Assembly (NCBI GenBank): GCA_035566435.1
Contig: DATMRF010000130.1
Coordinates: forward strand, 30,107 to 94,106
Origin: DATMRF01 sp035566435
Lineage (GTDB): Bacteria > Verrucomicrobiota > Verrucomicrobiia > Limisphaerales > UBA8199
Direction: 5' to 3'
DNA length: 64,000 nt
Part shown: positions 36,401 to 46,900 of the stretch, in pieces
How the letters are laid out: the number at the start of each line of letters is the position of its first letter
Position numbering within the stretch: position 1 is the stretch's first letter
Notes under the pieces: generated by a model
What the model saw: the letters and a program-made list of their open reading frames with translations, nothing else
Told to the model about the DNA's origin: nothing
The model's database searches: none
Position numbers and translations under genes: made by a program

Positions 36401-38383
36401 GAGAGAAAAGACTCCGGCAACACACGCCGCCACGTATTCGCCAAGGCTATGGCCGATCATCGCTGCCGGCTGAATTCCCCACTTCATCCACAATTTCGCC
36501 AGCGCATACTCGACGACGAACATCGCGGGCTGGGTGATCGCGGTTTGGCTTAATCTCGCAGCAGCCGACGTGAAGAGGCTCTGATCCCGGTCGCTGGAAC
36601 CGGGGTGAGCCTGCTCGCGTCCGCCCCTGAAAACGGCGGGATAAAGCGCGGTTCGCAAATCCAAACCAAGATGCGGCTCAAGCAGCTTGCAGCAATGGTC
36701 CACAGTTCTCCGAAACAGCGGTTCGGTTTCGTACAGTTGCCGCCCCATATTGGTGTGCTGGGCGCCTTGGCCAGGAAACATGAAAACGATGGGAGGAGTT
36801 TCGTCTTGTGGAGAGCCGGTGAACACTCGCTTTGGATCGAACGAAGCCAAGGCTTCCGCCGCCTCGGCCGCGTCGCGACACGCGAGCATCGCGCGATGTT
36901 CGAAAGCGTGCCGCCCTGTCTGCAAGGTATAGGCCACGTCGGCGAGGTTGGCGGACGGATGTTTCGTGAGATGAGTCGCAAGGTTGTTTGCCTCCGCCTG
37001 CAGGGCGGTCTTCGTCCGAGCTGAGAGGAGCAACAATTGCACGGGCCGGGAAGCAGCGGAGGGTTCGCACACCGGTGCCTCTTCGAGAACGACATGCGCG
37101 TTTGTGCCGCCGATGCCGAACGAACTGACGCCCGCTCGTCGCGGCGTGCTGCCGCTTTTCCATTCGGTCGGCACATAGTTTACGCGGAACGGGCTGTCTG
37201 CGAAATTGATTTTCGGATTCGGCGATACGAAATGAAGGCTCGGCGGAATGTGTTTGTGGCGCAGCGCCAGCACAGTTTTGATGAGGCCAGCAATGCCTGC
37301 GGCAGTGTCGAGATGGCCGATGTTGCCTTTGACCGAACCGATAGCGCAGAAATTCTTTGCGCTGGTGCCGAGGCGAAACGCGCGGGTCAGGCCCTCAATT
37401 TCTATCGGATCACCCAGCGGCGTGCCAGTGCCATGTGCTTCAACGTAGCCGATCGATTCGGGTTCAACGCCCGCCATCGCCTGGGCCATCGCGACAACAT
37501 CGGCTTGGCCCTCGACGCTTGGAGCGGTATAACCGATTTTAAGCGAACCGTCATTGTTCGTGGCAAATCCTTTGATGACGGCGTAGATTGCATCGCCGTC
37601 TTTCAAAGCATCCTCAAACCGCTTCAGCGCTACCACTCCGACGCCTTCGCCGGCGACTGTGCCCGCGCTGTTCGCATCGAACGGCCGGCAACGTCCGTCC
37701 GGCGACGTAATGCCGCCTTCCAGATAGATATAACCTCGCTTTTGCGGAAACGAGACGGATACCGCTCCGGCCAGCGCCATGTCGCACTGGTACGTCAGCA
37801 AATGCTGGCACGCCACGCAAACCGCGACGAGCGAAGTGGAGCACGCGGTTTGGATATTCAGACTTGGGCCTCTTAGGTTCAACTTGTAAGAAACGCGGGT
37901 CGGCAAATAATCGCGCTCATTGCCGAGCATCGTCTGAAATGCGTCGTTGCTGCCGATGGTTAGCTGAGGCGAGACGTCGAGGTTGTGCGCGAGATAGGTG
38001 TTGGTGCTCATGCCGGCGAACACGCCGATTGCGCCGCCAAACTTGTATGGATCGCAGTTCGCGTTTTCCAGCGCTTCCCACGCGCATTCGAGAAAGAGAC
38101 GATGCTGCGGGTCGGTCAGTTCGGCTTCCTTTGGATTCATCGCGAAAAACGCGGCGTCGAAAAGGTCGGCACCTTCGAGCACGGCGCGGGCCTTGACATA
38201 ATTGGGATTTCCGCGGGGAACGGCGACGACGGCGGCAGCGAGTTCGTCGTCGCTGAAAAAGGAAATGGCTTCAACGCCCTCACGCAGGTTTCGCCAATAC
38301 TCGTCCAGGTTTCGCGCCTTGGGAAAGCGTCCAGCCATGCCGACGATGGCAATGCCGGTTGTGTTGTTGGCAGCGTTGCTCAT
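30488..38383 (-). CDS. Hybrid PKS-NRPS: KS-AT-ACP-C-A-PCP-TE plus truncated A
   Basis: 2631 residues. KS about 1-430 (active C181 in TACSTS, later HGTGTPLGDP and GNIGHL); AT about 545-850 (S646 in GHSLGEY; HAFH motif, as in malonyl-specific ATs); ACP (S989 in LGFDSL); C about 1055-1490 (HHLACDG intact); A about 1530-2010 (SFTSGSTGKPKG); PCP (S2071 in LGGHSL); TE about 2125-2370 with cysteine as nucleophile (C2201 in GYCFGG). By eye the A-domain code reads D-A-F-W-L-G-G-T-F-K, a valine-type code. No ketoreductase is present. After the TE, residues 2445-2631 are only the start of another A domain, closely like that of the A-PCP protein, lacking the P-loop and all later motifs. The ATG overlaps the stop of the A-PCP gene (ATGA). 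Confidence 0.93.
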   Translation of the reverse strand: MSNAANNTTGIAIVGMAGRFPKARNLDEYWRNLREGVEAISFFSDDELAAAVVAVPRGNPNYVKARAVLEGADLFDAAFFAMNPKEAELTDPQHRLFLECAWEALENANCDPYKFGGAIGVFAGMSTNTYLAHNLDVSPQLTIGSNDAFQTMLGNERDYLPTRVSYKLNLRGPSLNIQTACSTSLVAVCVACQHLLTYQCDMALAGAVSVSFPQKRGYIYLEGGITSPDGRCRPFDANSAGTVAGEGVGVVALKRFEDALKDGDAIYAVIKGFATNNDGSLKIGYTAPSVEGQADVVAMAQAMAGVEPESIGYVEAHGTGTPLGDPIEIEGLTRAFRLGTSAKNFCAIGSVKGNIGHLDTAAGIAGLIKTVLALRHKHIPPSLHFVSPNPKINFADSPFRVNYVPTEWKSGSTPRRAGVSSFGIGGTNAHVVLEEAPVCEPSAASRPVQLLLLSARTKTALQAEANNLATHLTKHPSANLADVAYTLQTGRHAFEHRAMLACRDAAEAAEALASFDPKRVFTGSPQDETPPIVFMFPGQGAQHTNMGRQLYETEPLFRRTVDHCCKLLEPHLGLDLRTALYPAVFRGGREQAHPGSSDRDQSLFTSAAARLSQTAITQPAMFVVEYALAKLWMKWGIQPAAMIGHSLGEYVAACVAGVFSLDDTLTLIAARGRMMQAMPAGVMLAVRLPESEVKPLLREGISLAAVNAATACVVSGPSDAIEPFQDQLAESNTGYVALQTSHAFHSAMMEPILGPFAELVQRMERHPPAIPFISNVTGTWITEAQAVDPAYWATHLRRTVRFADGLTELFKTHRVFLEVGPGQTLSGLARQHPARKVTTPIIASLASAKDESPELEVMLNGLGQLWISGVSPPWDKFYLGEKRRRVWLPTYPFERKRYWAEPVPAKSAQPVELSTSVVPAKPNGAWKERSPERVDAAAADAVAAAQNRRPALAENQTRSRLRSLVGKLSGLDAVTLDSATPFTQLGFDSLFLTQASVAVERDFGVCVAFRQLLEEFPTLESLAVHIDRNLPAQTPPRVTGNGNGHFHFDTADLDTISLAPLTESQREIWLASQMSEPASCVYNECRLLHFRGPIRADVLGTALQKLIARHQALRTTFAASGDIQEIHPTVNVALPIADWSPLETAARALRLDAAQTEEARQPFDLVRGPVIRARLIRLAADHHVFVVTVHHLACDGYSFGILLHDLGELYSAECHGRSSSLRSPLQFSNYVKIQTEREQSPAHTADEKYWVDQFSAEAPVLELPTDQPRASVWRFDGAREWRAFPQALGEQLKRLSAERGCTLFTTLFAAYTLLLRRLSGQKDVVVGVPLADRALADGETLVGHCVNFLPLRASIEDNDTFTAHLAAMQKIFLNADEHGRYAFGSLLQKLKVSRESSRMPLVSATFNLERVAEEPTFAGVETELNGNAHSAASFDINFDVTDAQEGLQLNCRYNASLFCAQTIQRWLAHFQTLLEGIAADPQRRVCDLPLLTEAESRRILIEWNQTRADYPRDHRVHRIFEEEAAKTPHATAVEAEGTRLTYGELNERANRLGHYLQRLGVGPETIVAVCLDRSLEMIVALLGILKAGGAYLPLDSSHPKQRLALMLEEAHAPMVLTQDKLRALLPETGHALISDLKSHISNPTIICLDSRTQAIARESLTNPVSQTTAESLAYVSFTSGSTGKPKGVCIPHRAVVRLVKNTNYASITANEVFLQLAPLAFDASTFEIWGPLLNGARLVLFPARAPSLAELGEFIQKRGVTTLWLTTGLFHQMIEEQSDSLRGVRQLLAGGDVLSVPHVKRALEDLPDCRLINGYGPTENTTFTCCHQITNASVEGRSIPIGRPIANTQVYVLNENLQLVPIGVTGELYAGGDGLSRGYLNQPELTAVKFIPNPFSNDRRARLYKTGDLARWLPDGGIEFLGRVDSQVKIRGNRVELLEIETVFCSHPAVRECVVVARKDHSGDKQLTAYFVSTDPAPPSAEELRGHLRRALPDYMVPSGFVRLQSLPLTSSGKVDRKALPDPGEKDITSRQHFVTVNDGFERQLAEIWQDVLGRSRVGASDDFFDLGGHSLLALRLIARVETIFGKKLPVASVFRARTVAQMANLLREDGQPPRATSIVEIQPKGSRPPLLLVHGAGGGMFWGYTALAHHLGTDQPVYAFKSRGVDGCDELASIEEIARHYVADLRAFQPHGPYCLGGYCFGGNVAYEMAREISAQGEKVSLLALINCMPPNSSYDRIHFTPLFCVRFLKNLIYWSNYVLHLKRGRRGEFLGWKLRALRTKLLHMRRLAGAAPLDFDIADFVDLASQPEGRRSLWETHVHALVKHQPKPYAGHITLFRTRGHSLLCSFDETFGWCDFAAGGVAVRTVSGAHETIMDEPHVRSLAEELRKCLDESNAAAEPANALLAFHQLGERLRVTRETETAVTGANKMPTEVRSVVPKSLEPVAPPDDEAMARANTNVRQSKYVHQMFEDQAARTPGAVAVVVGNEQMTYAELNRRADKVAEHLRALGMGPDVPVGICVERAFEMVIGVLAIVKAGSPYVPLDPAYPIERLKLMLESARVPVLLTQTSLRGNLQFGIPNLKVLCVEEAELRLAGESSPVPFAVENAGNWSNHSARHTMNPLTKLPNQA

Positions 38384-40488
38384 ACTGTCGCTGCTTGGAA
38401 TTGCCGGCGCGCGAAGGCTTCGCGCTGGCGCGTGGCGCGTTCGTGAATGTTGCTCAGCGAGGCCTTTTTGTGGGAGGCCAGAAATTCCGTGAGAGCGGCG
38501 ACGGTCGGGTGTTCGAAGAACCGCACGACGGGAAGATCAACGCTCAGCGCGATGCAGAGCTTTGCGTGAGTTTCCATGAGCAAGAGCGAATTGCCGCCGA
38601 GATCGAAGAAATTGTCATGCACACCCACCTTTTCAACGCGTAGAACCTGCCGCCAGATGCAAGCGATGGCTTCTTCGATTTGCGTCTGCGGAGGCACGTA
38701 AGCCGGATCGGTGGCCGGACGAACTTCATTTGGCTTGGGCAGCGCATTGCGATCAATTTTTCCATTCGGCGTGAGCGGCAGCGCTTCCAGCGACACGAAC
38801 GCCGCCGGGATCATGAAGCTGGGAAGAGTAGATTCCAGAAACCGGCGCAATTCAATGGCGAGCGCCGATGCCGCGCCCAATGGAACGATGTATGCGACGA
38901 GCCGTTTGTCGTCCGGCCCGGCTTCCCAGACATGAACGACGCATTCCCGCACCCTCGTGTGCTGGCGCAGGACCGATTCAATCTCGCCCAGTTCGATGCG
39001 ATGGCCCTGCAGCTTCACTTGGTGATCTGCACGTCCAAGAAATTCGATTGTTCCGTCAGCCCCATACCGTCCGATGTCGCCGGTTCGATAGAGTCGCGCC
39101 GATGCGTCCAGGCTGAATGGGTCGACGATGAACTTTTCCGCCGTCAGTTCAGGGCGGTTCAGGTAGCCGCGCGCGACGCCTTCGCCGCCGATCAAAAGTT
39201 CTCCTGGCTCACCGGCGGCAATTGGCTGAAGCTGATCATTCAGAAGGTGAATCTCCGTGTTAGCGATCGGGCGTCCGATAGGGACGATGCCGTTTGCCTG
39301 GCGCACGAGATGGGTGGCAGACCAGACGGTGGTTTCTGTGGGGCCATACATGTTGAGCAATTCACCGCGTAATATTTGCAGTAATTGAGTCGCCAAGGCC
39401 GCCGGCAACGCTTCGCCGCCGACGAGGAACTTGCGAAGCTGCCGCAGACCTTCCGACGATTCGGGTGTGCGAATGAGATTTCCAGCAAGCGAAGGGGTAC
39501 ATTGGAAGTGAGTAACCCCATGCTCGAGAATCTGATCGGAAATGGATCGCTGATTGCGACTGGAATGGATCTCTTGCTCTGCCGCCGGCGAGACGCGTAC
39601 TTCCTCGCCCCTCAACGGCGAAAGGGAAGCGAGGTCAGCGGTCTGCCCGATGACCTTCGGCTGAGGCTTGGTGCGCGAGGCCTCAGAATAAAGCACAACA
39701 GTAAATCCACGCGCGAGCGTCCAGAAAAGCTCCAGCACCGAAATATCGAACGAAATGCTCGTGACGGCCAGCCACACGCCGGGATCCACGCCCAGCACGC
39801 GATCCATGCCGGCAAAGAAATTGGCAATATTGCGATGGGTAACCATGACGCCTTTGGGTTTGCCGGTGGAGCCGGAGGTGTAAATGACATAGGCGAGACG
39901 GCTGGAGTCGTGACTCGCGGCCGGTATTCCCGGCTCCGTGTTCGCTGATATGCGGCTCGTGATGCGCGGTGCGTGATCGAGTTCATCCACGCAGAGCAAT
40001 TTCAGCTCGGGAATTTCAAAGTTCAGATCGTTCCGCAACGACTTTTGAGTCAGCAATACGGGCGGCTGCGCGTCGGCCAGCACAAACATGAGGCAGTCTC
40101 TCGGATAGGCAGGATCGAGCGGGACGTAACAACCGCCGGCTTTGAGAATGGCAAGCAGCCCCACCATCATATCCACCGACCGCTCAAGGCAAATCCCCAC
40201 GGGAACGTCGGGGCCGATACCAAGTAGTTGAAGCGCACAGGCCAGGTCATCGACGCGGTCCTGAAGTTCACGATAGGTCAGCCGTTGATTCTCACAAATG
40301 ACCGCCGTCGAGTTCGGAGTGCGCTGGACCTGTTCCTCGATGAGCTGGTGAATGCATTTGTCGGCGGGAAACTCAACCCGAGGGTTATTCAGCCCAACGA
40401 ACCGGCATGCGGGTTCGTTGCTGGCCGCGCCCGCCCGGCCTATAACCCCGGTCTCTGGCGCGAGCCTTGCGTTTTCAATCGTGGTCAT
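38380..40488 (-). CDS. NRPS A-PCP protein, glycine-type
   Basis: 702 residues from ATG 40488 (a TTG at 40509 is possible). A complete adenylation domain (LTYRELQDRV, YVIYTSGSTGKPKG, NMYGPTETT, LYRTGDIGR, NGKIDRNALP) is followed by a carrier domain with S634 in LGGNSL. The specificity positions read by eye D-I-L-Q-L-G-M-V-W-K, a glycine-type code. No condensation domain is present, so it must cooperate with neighbours: it could load the A-less second carrier of the upstream protein or feed the downstream KS. Between core motifs A4 and A5 about 55 residues of low-similarity sequence lie where the upstream protein carries a monooxygenase. Confidence 0.93.
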   Translation of the reverse strand: MTTIENARLAPETGVIGRAGAASNEPACRFVGLNNPRVEFPADKCIHQLIEEQVQRTPNSTAVICENQRLTYRELQDRVDDLACALQLLGIGPDVPVGICLERSVDMMVGLLAILKAGGCYVPLDPAYPRDCLMFVLADAQPPVLLTQKSLRNDLNFEIPELKLLCVDELDHAPRITSRISANTEPGIPAASHDSSRLAYVIYTSGSTGKPKGVMVTHRNIANFFAGMDRVLGVDPGVWLAVTSISFDISVLELFWTLARGFTVVLYSEASRTKPQPKVIGQTADLASLSPLRGEEVRVSPAAEQEIHSSRNQRSISDQILEHGVTHFQCTPSLAGNLIRTPESSEGLRQLRKFLVGGEALPAALATQLLQILRGELLNMYGPTETTVWSATHLVRQANGIVPIGRPIANTEIHLLNDQLQPIAAGEPGELLIGGEGVARGYLNRPELTAEKFIVDPFSLDASARLYRTGDIGRYGADGTIEFLGRADHQVKLQGHRIELGEIESVLRQHTRVRECVVHVWEAGPDDKRLVAYIVPLGAASALAIELRRFLESTLPSFMIPAAFVSLEALPLTPNGKIDRNALPKPNEVRPATDPAYVPPQTQIEEAIACIWRQVLRVEKVGVHDNFFDLGGNSLLLMETHAKLCIALSVDLPVVRFFEHPTVAALTEFLASHKKASLSNIHERATRQREAFARRQFQAATV

Positions 40489-40509
40489 GAGATTTGTGCG
40501 GACTGCCAA

Positions 40510-40996
40510 TAGCCGGCCGCGTACAAAAGCCGGCCTAACTCCAGGTTTCCTTCGCGGACCGCGAAACGGCGGTTAACCCGCCGGCAGTTCGTGCAAATGT
40601 TCTTTCGAGTCTTTTGTCATCAATATTTCGAGCTGCGGGAAAACTAAGCGGCAAAGCGTTTTCGGAGTAGTAGGTGAAAACCGCACCCAGCGGCGGCAAA
40701 GACCCCAGCCGCTATTGAAGGGATGTCATTGCGGTCAGAGTCGCGATTCGGTGCAGCACGCCGTCGCTTTCGGTATCGGTCACGAACCCCACCAACGTCT
40801 GCGCGCCCGGTGACGGGTCGGAGTCAAAGGTTTTGGGAATGTTCCGACGAAGGAGCGGAGTGATTAAGGCGGAGCAGCCGGTACCCTGGATTCGAATTCC
40901 GTGAAGGTGATCTTTGCGCTGAGGCAGTCGCCCAATTTTTGGGAAATGCGACGCCAGCGCGAGGCGCTGGTACCAAACCGCTCGAAGCTGGCCGCA
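40510..40996. other. Gap inside the NRPS operon with coding-like remnant
   Basis: 487 bases between two NRPS genes on the same strand. A minus-strand frame ending at the TAG 40712-40714 stays open through the whole right part and into the 3' end of the upstream gene (other frame). It reads like protein (FPKIGRLPQRKDHLHGIRIQ, GCSALITPLLRRNIPKTF, TLVGFVTDTESDGVLHRIAT) but has no start codon of its own. I do not recognise the family; it may be the tail of a lost gene or an amplified element. At 40667-40707 lies a motif shared with the promoter region at 49399-49439. Confidence 0.4.
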
Positions 40997-43900
40997 TCAA
41001 TTATGTTGCTTTTCGAACCTCAAGGCGTTCGTAGCGATATGAGCGGGTGGCGGCTTCTCTGCGGCGGCGTTGCCATCGGGGAGAAGAACTTCCGGAGCAC
41101 TTTTCGGACGACGCGCAAAGCGGCAAACGATTCCGGAAACCATCTCCACGAAGACTTTTCGGAGTTGATGCCGGCGACTGCGTAAACCGCAAGAGACCGA
41201 TGCGGCCGTCTCTTGAAAACCCTCCGGAGTAAATCCCGGTACGAACGCATCCGCCGGCACCTTGGCGGCCATAAGGTCCGCATGGCGGAGGCCAATTTCA
41301 ATGATGCAGGCAATCGCTCCAAGCGTTGGGGTCTCAAGGAACGATTGGAAAGGGACCTCGACCTTAAAGGCATTGTTTATGCGAACCGCGATTTTGAAAA
41401 CCAGGAGCGAGTGCGCCCCCAGGTCAAAAAGGTTGTCATGCAGGTCGATTTTCTCGATCCCAAGCACTTCGGACCAGATGCGGGCTAATCGCTGTACAAC
41501 TTCGCTCCGTGGCGCCGGGCGGACATCCAAGCACCCGGTGGAGTAAGGCACAGCGGAAGAACCGCGCGGCGGCTCCAACGGGTGCCCGAACGAACTGGCG
41601 GGTTCGGTCGATCGTCGAATCGCAAGCAGGCTTCCCCGAGACGCCGTCGCTCCTCTCCCCTGCCCAGGGTCCGACGGTTCAGGCGGCTCGCTATCGCCAT
41701 TCCTCCTGGCGCGCGACGGGTAGCGCGGCTCGGTCGGGAATTGCGAAAGCCGGTCGTTCGGTTGCGCCAATGCATTTTCCAGCAGGGCTTGAAAATCTGC
41801 CATGAGTCTGGCGATGGTAAGCGGCTCGAACAGATCCGTGGCGTACTCGACCCAGCCGCTGCAACCCCGTGGTGTCTCCTCCAAATGTAGAGTCAAATCC
41901 AGCTTGGAAATACCCGCGTCGTTGTCTATTGAGGTGATGGTCAAATCTCCAGCATGGACAGATCGCGCGGCGAGGTTTTGGAATACGAGCATGACCTGGA
42001 AGAGAGGACTGAAGCCAAGGTCCCGGACGGGGTGTAGTTCAGAGACGAGTTTTTCAAACGGGAGGTCCTGATGAGCGTAGGCGTCCAAGGCCATCTGGCG
42101 GGTGCGACGCAGTAACTCGACGAAGGTGGGATCGCCCGACAAGTCGCCGCGCAACACCAGGGGATTCAGGAAAAAGCCGATCAGGCCTTCGGTTTCCGCA
42201 TGGTTGCGGCCGGCAACCGGCGAGCCGACCACGATGTCGTCGCCGCCGGTGTAACGCGCCAGCAATGCCTGGAAAGCGGCCAGCAACACCATGAAGACGG
42301 TGCATCCCTCCTGTCGCCCGAGGGCGGAGATCTGGCGCAAGGTTGCTTCGTTCACGCGCAGAGGCAAGCGCGCACCCCGGTAACTTTGGATCTCCGGCCG
42401 TGGCAAGTCGGAGGGCAGTTCCAGCAGGGGCGGCGCGCCGCGAAGTTGCTTAAGCCAGTACGCTAAATGGTCCCGCATCGCCTCGTCCCGCAACCCCTGC
42501 CGCTGCCAGGCCGCGAAGTCCGCGTATTGGATGGGCAATTCCGGCAACAGGGACGGCTCACGTCGGCGAAATGCCGGATAGAGCGCGGCCAGTTCGTTCA
42601 GCAACACACCGCGCGACCAGCCGTCGATGATGATATGGTGGAGGGTCAAGGCGAGAATGTGCTCGCGGTCCGAAAGGCGCAACAGCCGCGCGCGGAATAA
42701 AGGCCCCTGGTCCAGTTGAAAAGTCCCCTGGCTCTGTTCGACCGCCAAGCGGATAGCTTCGGCTTCGGCCGCTGGCCGGTTGGAAAGATTCAGCACGGGC
42801 ATTGTTATCGTCAAGGCAGGTTTAATGCGCTGGAACGGGGTGCCATCAATTTGCTCGAAGGTGGAGCGCAGCGTTTCATGACGTCGGATGATTTCGTTGA
42901 ATGCCTGTTCCAGCGCGGGCACGTCGAGCGGCCCTGTGAGCCGCAAATCGAAGTGTTCGTTGTAGTGCGGCCCCGGTTCGATCCAGGCAAGAAACCAGAG
43001 GCGCTGTTGGGAGAAAGAAAGCGGCGCTTCCGCGGTGTTTTTTCGACGCGCGATCACCTGAGGATTGAGCGACGATGTCCCGTTTCCTGGTCCGACTTCG
43101 GCGGAAACAGCATGGCTCAACTCCTGAATGGTTGGGCAGTCGAACCCCAGGCGCAACGGCAGATCGCACCCGAATTCACGACGCAGTCGGGACATCAGTC
43201 GGGTGGCGAGCAACGAGTTACCACCGAATTCGAAAAAGTTGTCCTCCTGTGCGGCCTCTTCCAAACCGAGTACCTCGCGCCAAATTCGGCTTACGCGCGC
43301 TTCAATCGTAGTCGCCGGGGCAGATTGGGACTTCGCTGAGAGTGCCTCGAGGCTTCGGGCGGGCACAGAAACCCTCTCCAGCGCCGCAGATTCTGGAACC
43401 TGGCCCGGCACCCGGGGCTCCGGTCCAGGACGCATCGAGTTGCGTTGAGGTTTCTCTGGAGCTTGGTCGTGCGCAGGTTTCTGTGGCCCCGAGTGCAGGG
43501 CCGCGTTACGATCCATTGGCCTGTTCCTTCCAAACGGACTGGAAGTGCCGGAGCATTCTACTGAATGCGTCTTATATTCCGGCGCGGGCAACGCTTTGCG
43601 ATCCAGTTTCCCATTTGGTGTCAACGGCAATGCGGCCATTTCCACGAAAGCGGCTGGCACCATGTAATCGGGCAGTCTTCGGGCCAGAAAATCGCGCAAG
43701 ATACGGTGCCCGGTAGCGGTCGCTGATCTGGCGACGAGATAAGCCACCAATCGTTTGTCTCCCGGCTGATCTTCGCGAATGACTGCGACACAATCCTTGA
43801 CCTCAGGATGCAGGCGAAGCGTGGCTTCAATCTCACCCAACTCGATGCGGAAGCCCCGGAGCTTGACCTGCTGGTCCATGCGCCCGAGATACTCCAGATT

Positions 43901-46900
43901 GCCGTCGGGATGGCAGCGCACCAAGTCGCCGGTCCGGTAGAGGCGCGCCGCCGAATGCGGCTGGAACAGATGCGGGATGAACTTCTCCATCGTCAATTCG
44001 GGGCGGTACAGATATCCCCGCGCGACTCCGGACCCACCCAGCAGTAGTTCGCCAGGCTCGCCGCTGGCGACCGCCTTCAGATTTTCGTCCACGATGTAAA
44101 TTTCCGTATTGGCAATCGGGCGGCCGATCGGGATCGTTTTTTGGCCGTTCATCACCGTGTAGGTCGTGGACCAAACGGTCGTTTCGGTCGGCCCGTACAT
44201 GTTTAGGATGCGCGCCGGTCCGGTCAACCGCTGCACCAAGTCAGGCGGCAAAGCCTCGCCACCGAGCATCAGCGTGTGCAGCGATTGCAGGGCCTGGAGT
44301 GAGCGCGGGTCTTCGGCCATGAGGCCCGCCAGGGATGGCGTGCATTGGAGATGCGTGACGCGATGCCGCACAACCTGGGCGGCCAGCGAGGAGTCGGATC
44401 GTTTCGGGCTTTCATTGGCTTTTTGGCGAACCCGGTTGAGGCCATCGAGACCGGCGAGGACTGATTCCGTGTCGAGACCGAAATCGATCAAGCAGGCAAT
44501 TTCATCCACGCCCAAACGCCGCAGCCGTTCCACCGTTTCCACGCAACGCTGCGGCGGGCCGAAGAGCCCGCTCGTTTCAAAGTAGCGTTCGAAAGCGTGG
44601 CGGGCCATCACATCAATTTCCTCCTCGGTAAAACCGTTTGGCTCTGCCTGGCCGTTTTCCGACCCGGCTCCGACCGGGCGTTTGAAAGCCGAGAAGGATG
44701 ATGGGGCGTTCTTAATCAGGTCAATGGAACTGCGGAGGTAGGCAGTAAAGGGGCTGCGGACTTTTTCCCTCACCGTCTGGAGATCGTCACCCACGAAGGT
44801 GTGAAGCATCAGCGTCACCTGGCCTTCGCCAGCATGGCCGTGCTGATGCCAGGCAGCACGGTAGGCTTCGATCTTTTTCGCCAGTTCCGCGGTGCTCTGG
44901 CCCAACAAGTGAGTCAAGACATTGCAGCCCATTTCGCCGGCCAGCACAAAGGTGTCCGGGTTGCCGGAGGCCGTAAGCCAGAGGGGCAATTCAGCCTGGA
45001 TGGGCCGAGGCGACAGCCGCACCGGCACGTCCTGGCCGTTCGAGCCGCGAAAACCTACCGTTTCACCGCGCCACAGTTTGCGCAGAGTGTCGAGGTGGCG
45101 AAGCATGATTTGCTTGCGGTCGGCGTAGTGCTCCGGCGCGAGCACAAAATCGTTTACCTGCCAACCCGAGGCGATCGAGAGCGCAACCCGCCCGTTGGAA
45201 AGGTTGTCCACCACCGCCCATTCCTCGGCGACCCGGATTGGGTGGTGCAGCGGCAGCACGACGCTGCCCGCGCGGATTTGGACGCGCCGGGTGATAGCTG
45301 CCAGGGCCGCACTGGTGACCGAGGGATTGGGGTAGAGTCCTCCGAAGGCGTGCAGGTGGCGCTCGGGTGTCCACACCGCAGTAAATCCGTGTTCATCGGC
45401 GTAGCGCGCGCCCTCCAGCAGCAGGCGGTACTTGTTAGCGTCAGTCGCCGGCTCATCGCTGGCAAAGTAGAAGAGGCTGAAGTCCATCGCCCGGGACGGG
45501 CTGGCCGCCAGGCGGGCGGTGCGCCGACTCGCCCGCGGCTGGGTCCGGTGCAGGACTACTTTGAACCCGCGGGCCAGGGTCCAAAACAATTCCAGCACCG
45601 AAATATCGAACGAAATGCTGGTCAACGCCAGCCAGACGCCAGGCGGGTCGGCTCCGATACGCTCGTCCATGCCAGTAAAGAAATTGGCCACGTTGTCATG
45701 CGTGACCATGACTCCTTTGGGCTTACCGGTGGAACCCGAAGTATAGATCACGTACGCGAGGTTTTCCGAGGTCACTCCACTGACCGGGACGTGGCTGCCT
45801 TCTTGCGCGAGAGCCTTCCCTTGGGCATCCAAACACACGACCTCCAGCTTGGAATTTGAGATGGCGGCGGCGTGGGCAGGCAACAAACCCAGCAGCCGTT
45901 CTTGGGTAAGTAACACCTGCATCCGGCTGTCGTCAATCATGAAGGCCAGCCGGTCCTGAGGATAATCCGGATCAAGAGGCACGTAGGCGCCGCCGGCCTT
46001 GAGCACGCCCAGCAGGCCGATCAGCATTTCCAGTGAGACCTCCAGGCAGATTCCTACCAACGTCTCCGGCCCGACCCCCTTTCGCTGCAAATAACGGGCC
46101 AGCTGATTGGCTCGAGCGTCTAGTTCCGCGAAGGTCAATTGCTGATCTTCAAACACCGCCGCCACAGCCTCCGGCGTTTTGGCCGCCTGGGCTGACACGA
46201 ATTCGTGGATGCATTTGCTGATGAGTTCCTGGCACCGACTCTGTTCTATGCGCTCCGGGTAAAGTTTGGGGCACGCTATCTGGCCGCACCCCGCCGCCAA
46301 CGGCGCGCTCGCATCGGTTCCGCCACGCTTATCGAATAGGGGAGGCCTCCCTCCGGCCGAATCATCGAGCTCCGCCGGGTCGGGGACGCGAGTGATCAGC
46401 ATGTTCCCCATCACCAACAAATCCAAATGCGCGAAAAGAAATGTCTCCACTGCCTCTTGAGGCGTGCGCACAATCGGCTGGCCGCGCACGTTAAACGACG
46501 TGTTTAACAGGACCGGGATCCCCGCTTTGACCTCAAAGGCATTAAGTAATTGCCAGAGCCGTGGATTCTGCCCTCGCGCGACCGTCTGGATGCGGGCCGA
46601 GCCATCCACATGCGTCACTGCGGGCAACCGATCCCGAAATTCCGGGCGCACCGGCGTGACCAGCAGCATGCTCGCATAGGTGTCCTCGTCACCTGCCGCC
46701 AAGTCAAAAAAGCGGGTTGCCGCCTCCACAGCTACTACGGGGGCAAAGGGACGAAATGCCTCACGTTTCTTGACGAGGCTGTTGATCCGGTCGCGCATGC
46801 CAGGGCCGCGCGGATCGGCCAAAATGCTCCGGTTGCCCAGCGCACGTGGACCAAATTCCATCCGGCCCTGAAACCAGGCGACGATTTGGCCCTTCTCAAT

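Noticed and set aside
39480..39720. Remnant of a second monooxygenase insertion in the A-PCP protein
   Set aside because: The roughly 55-residue linker sits at the same place but shows no monooxygenase residues; a variable loop there is normal for A domains.
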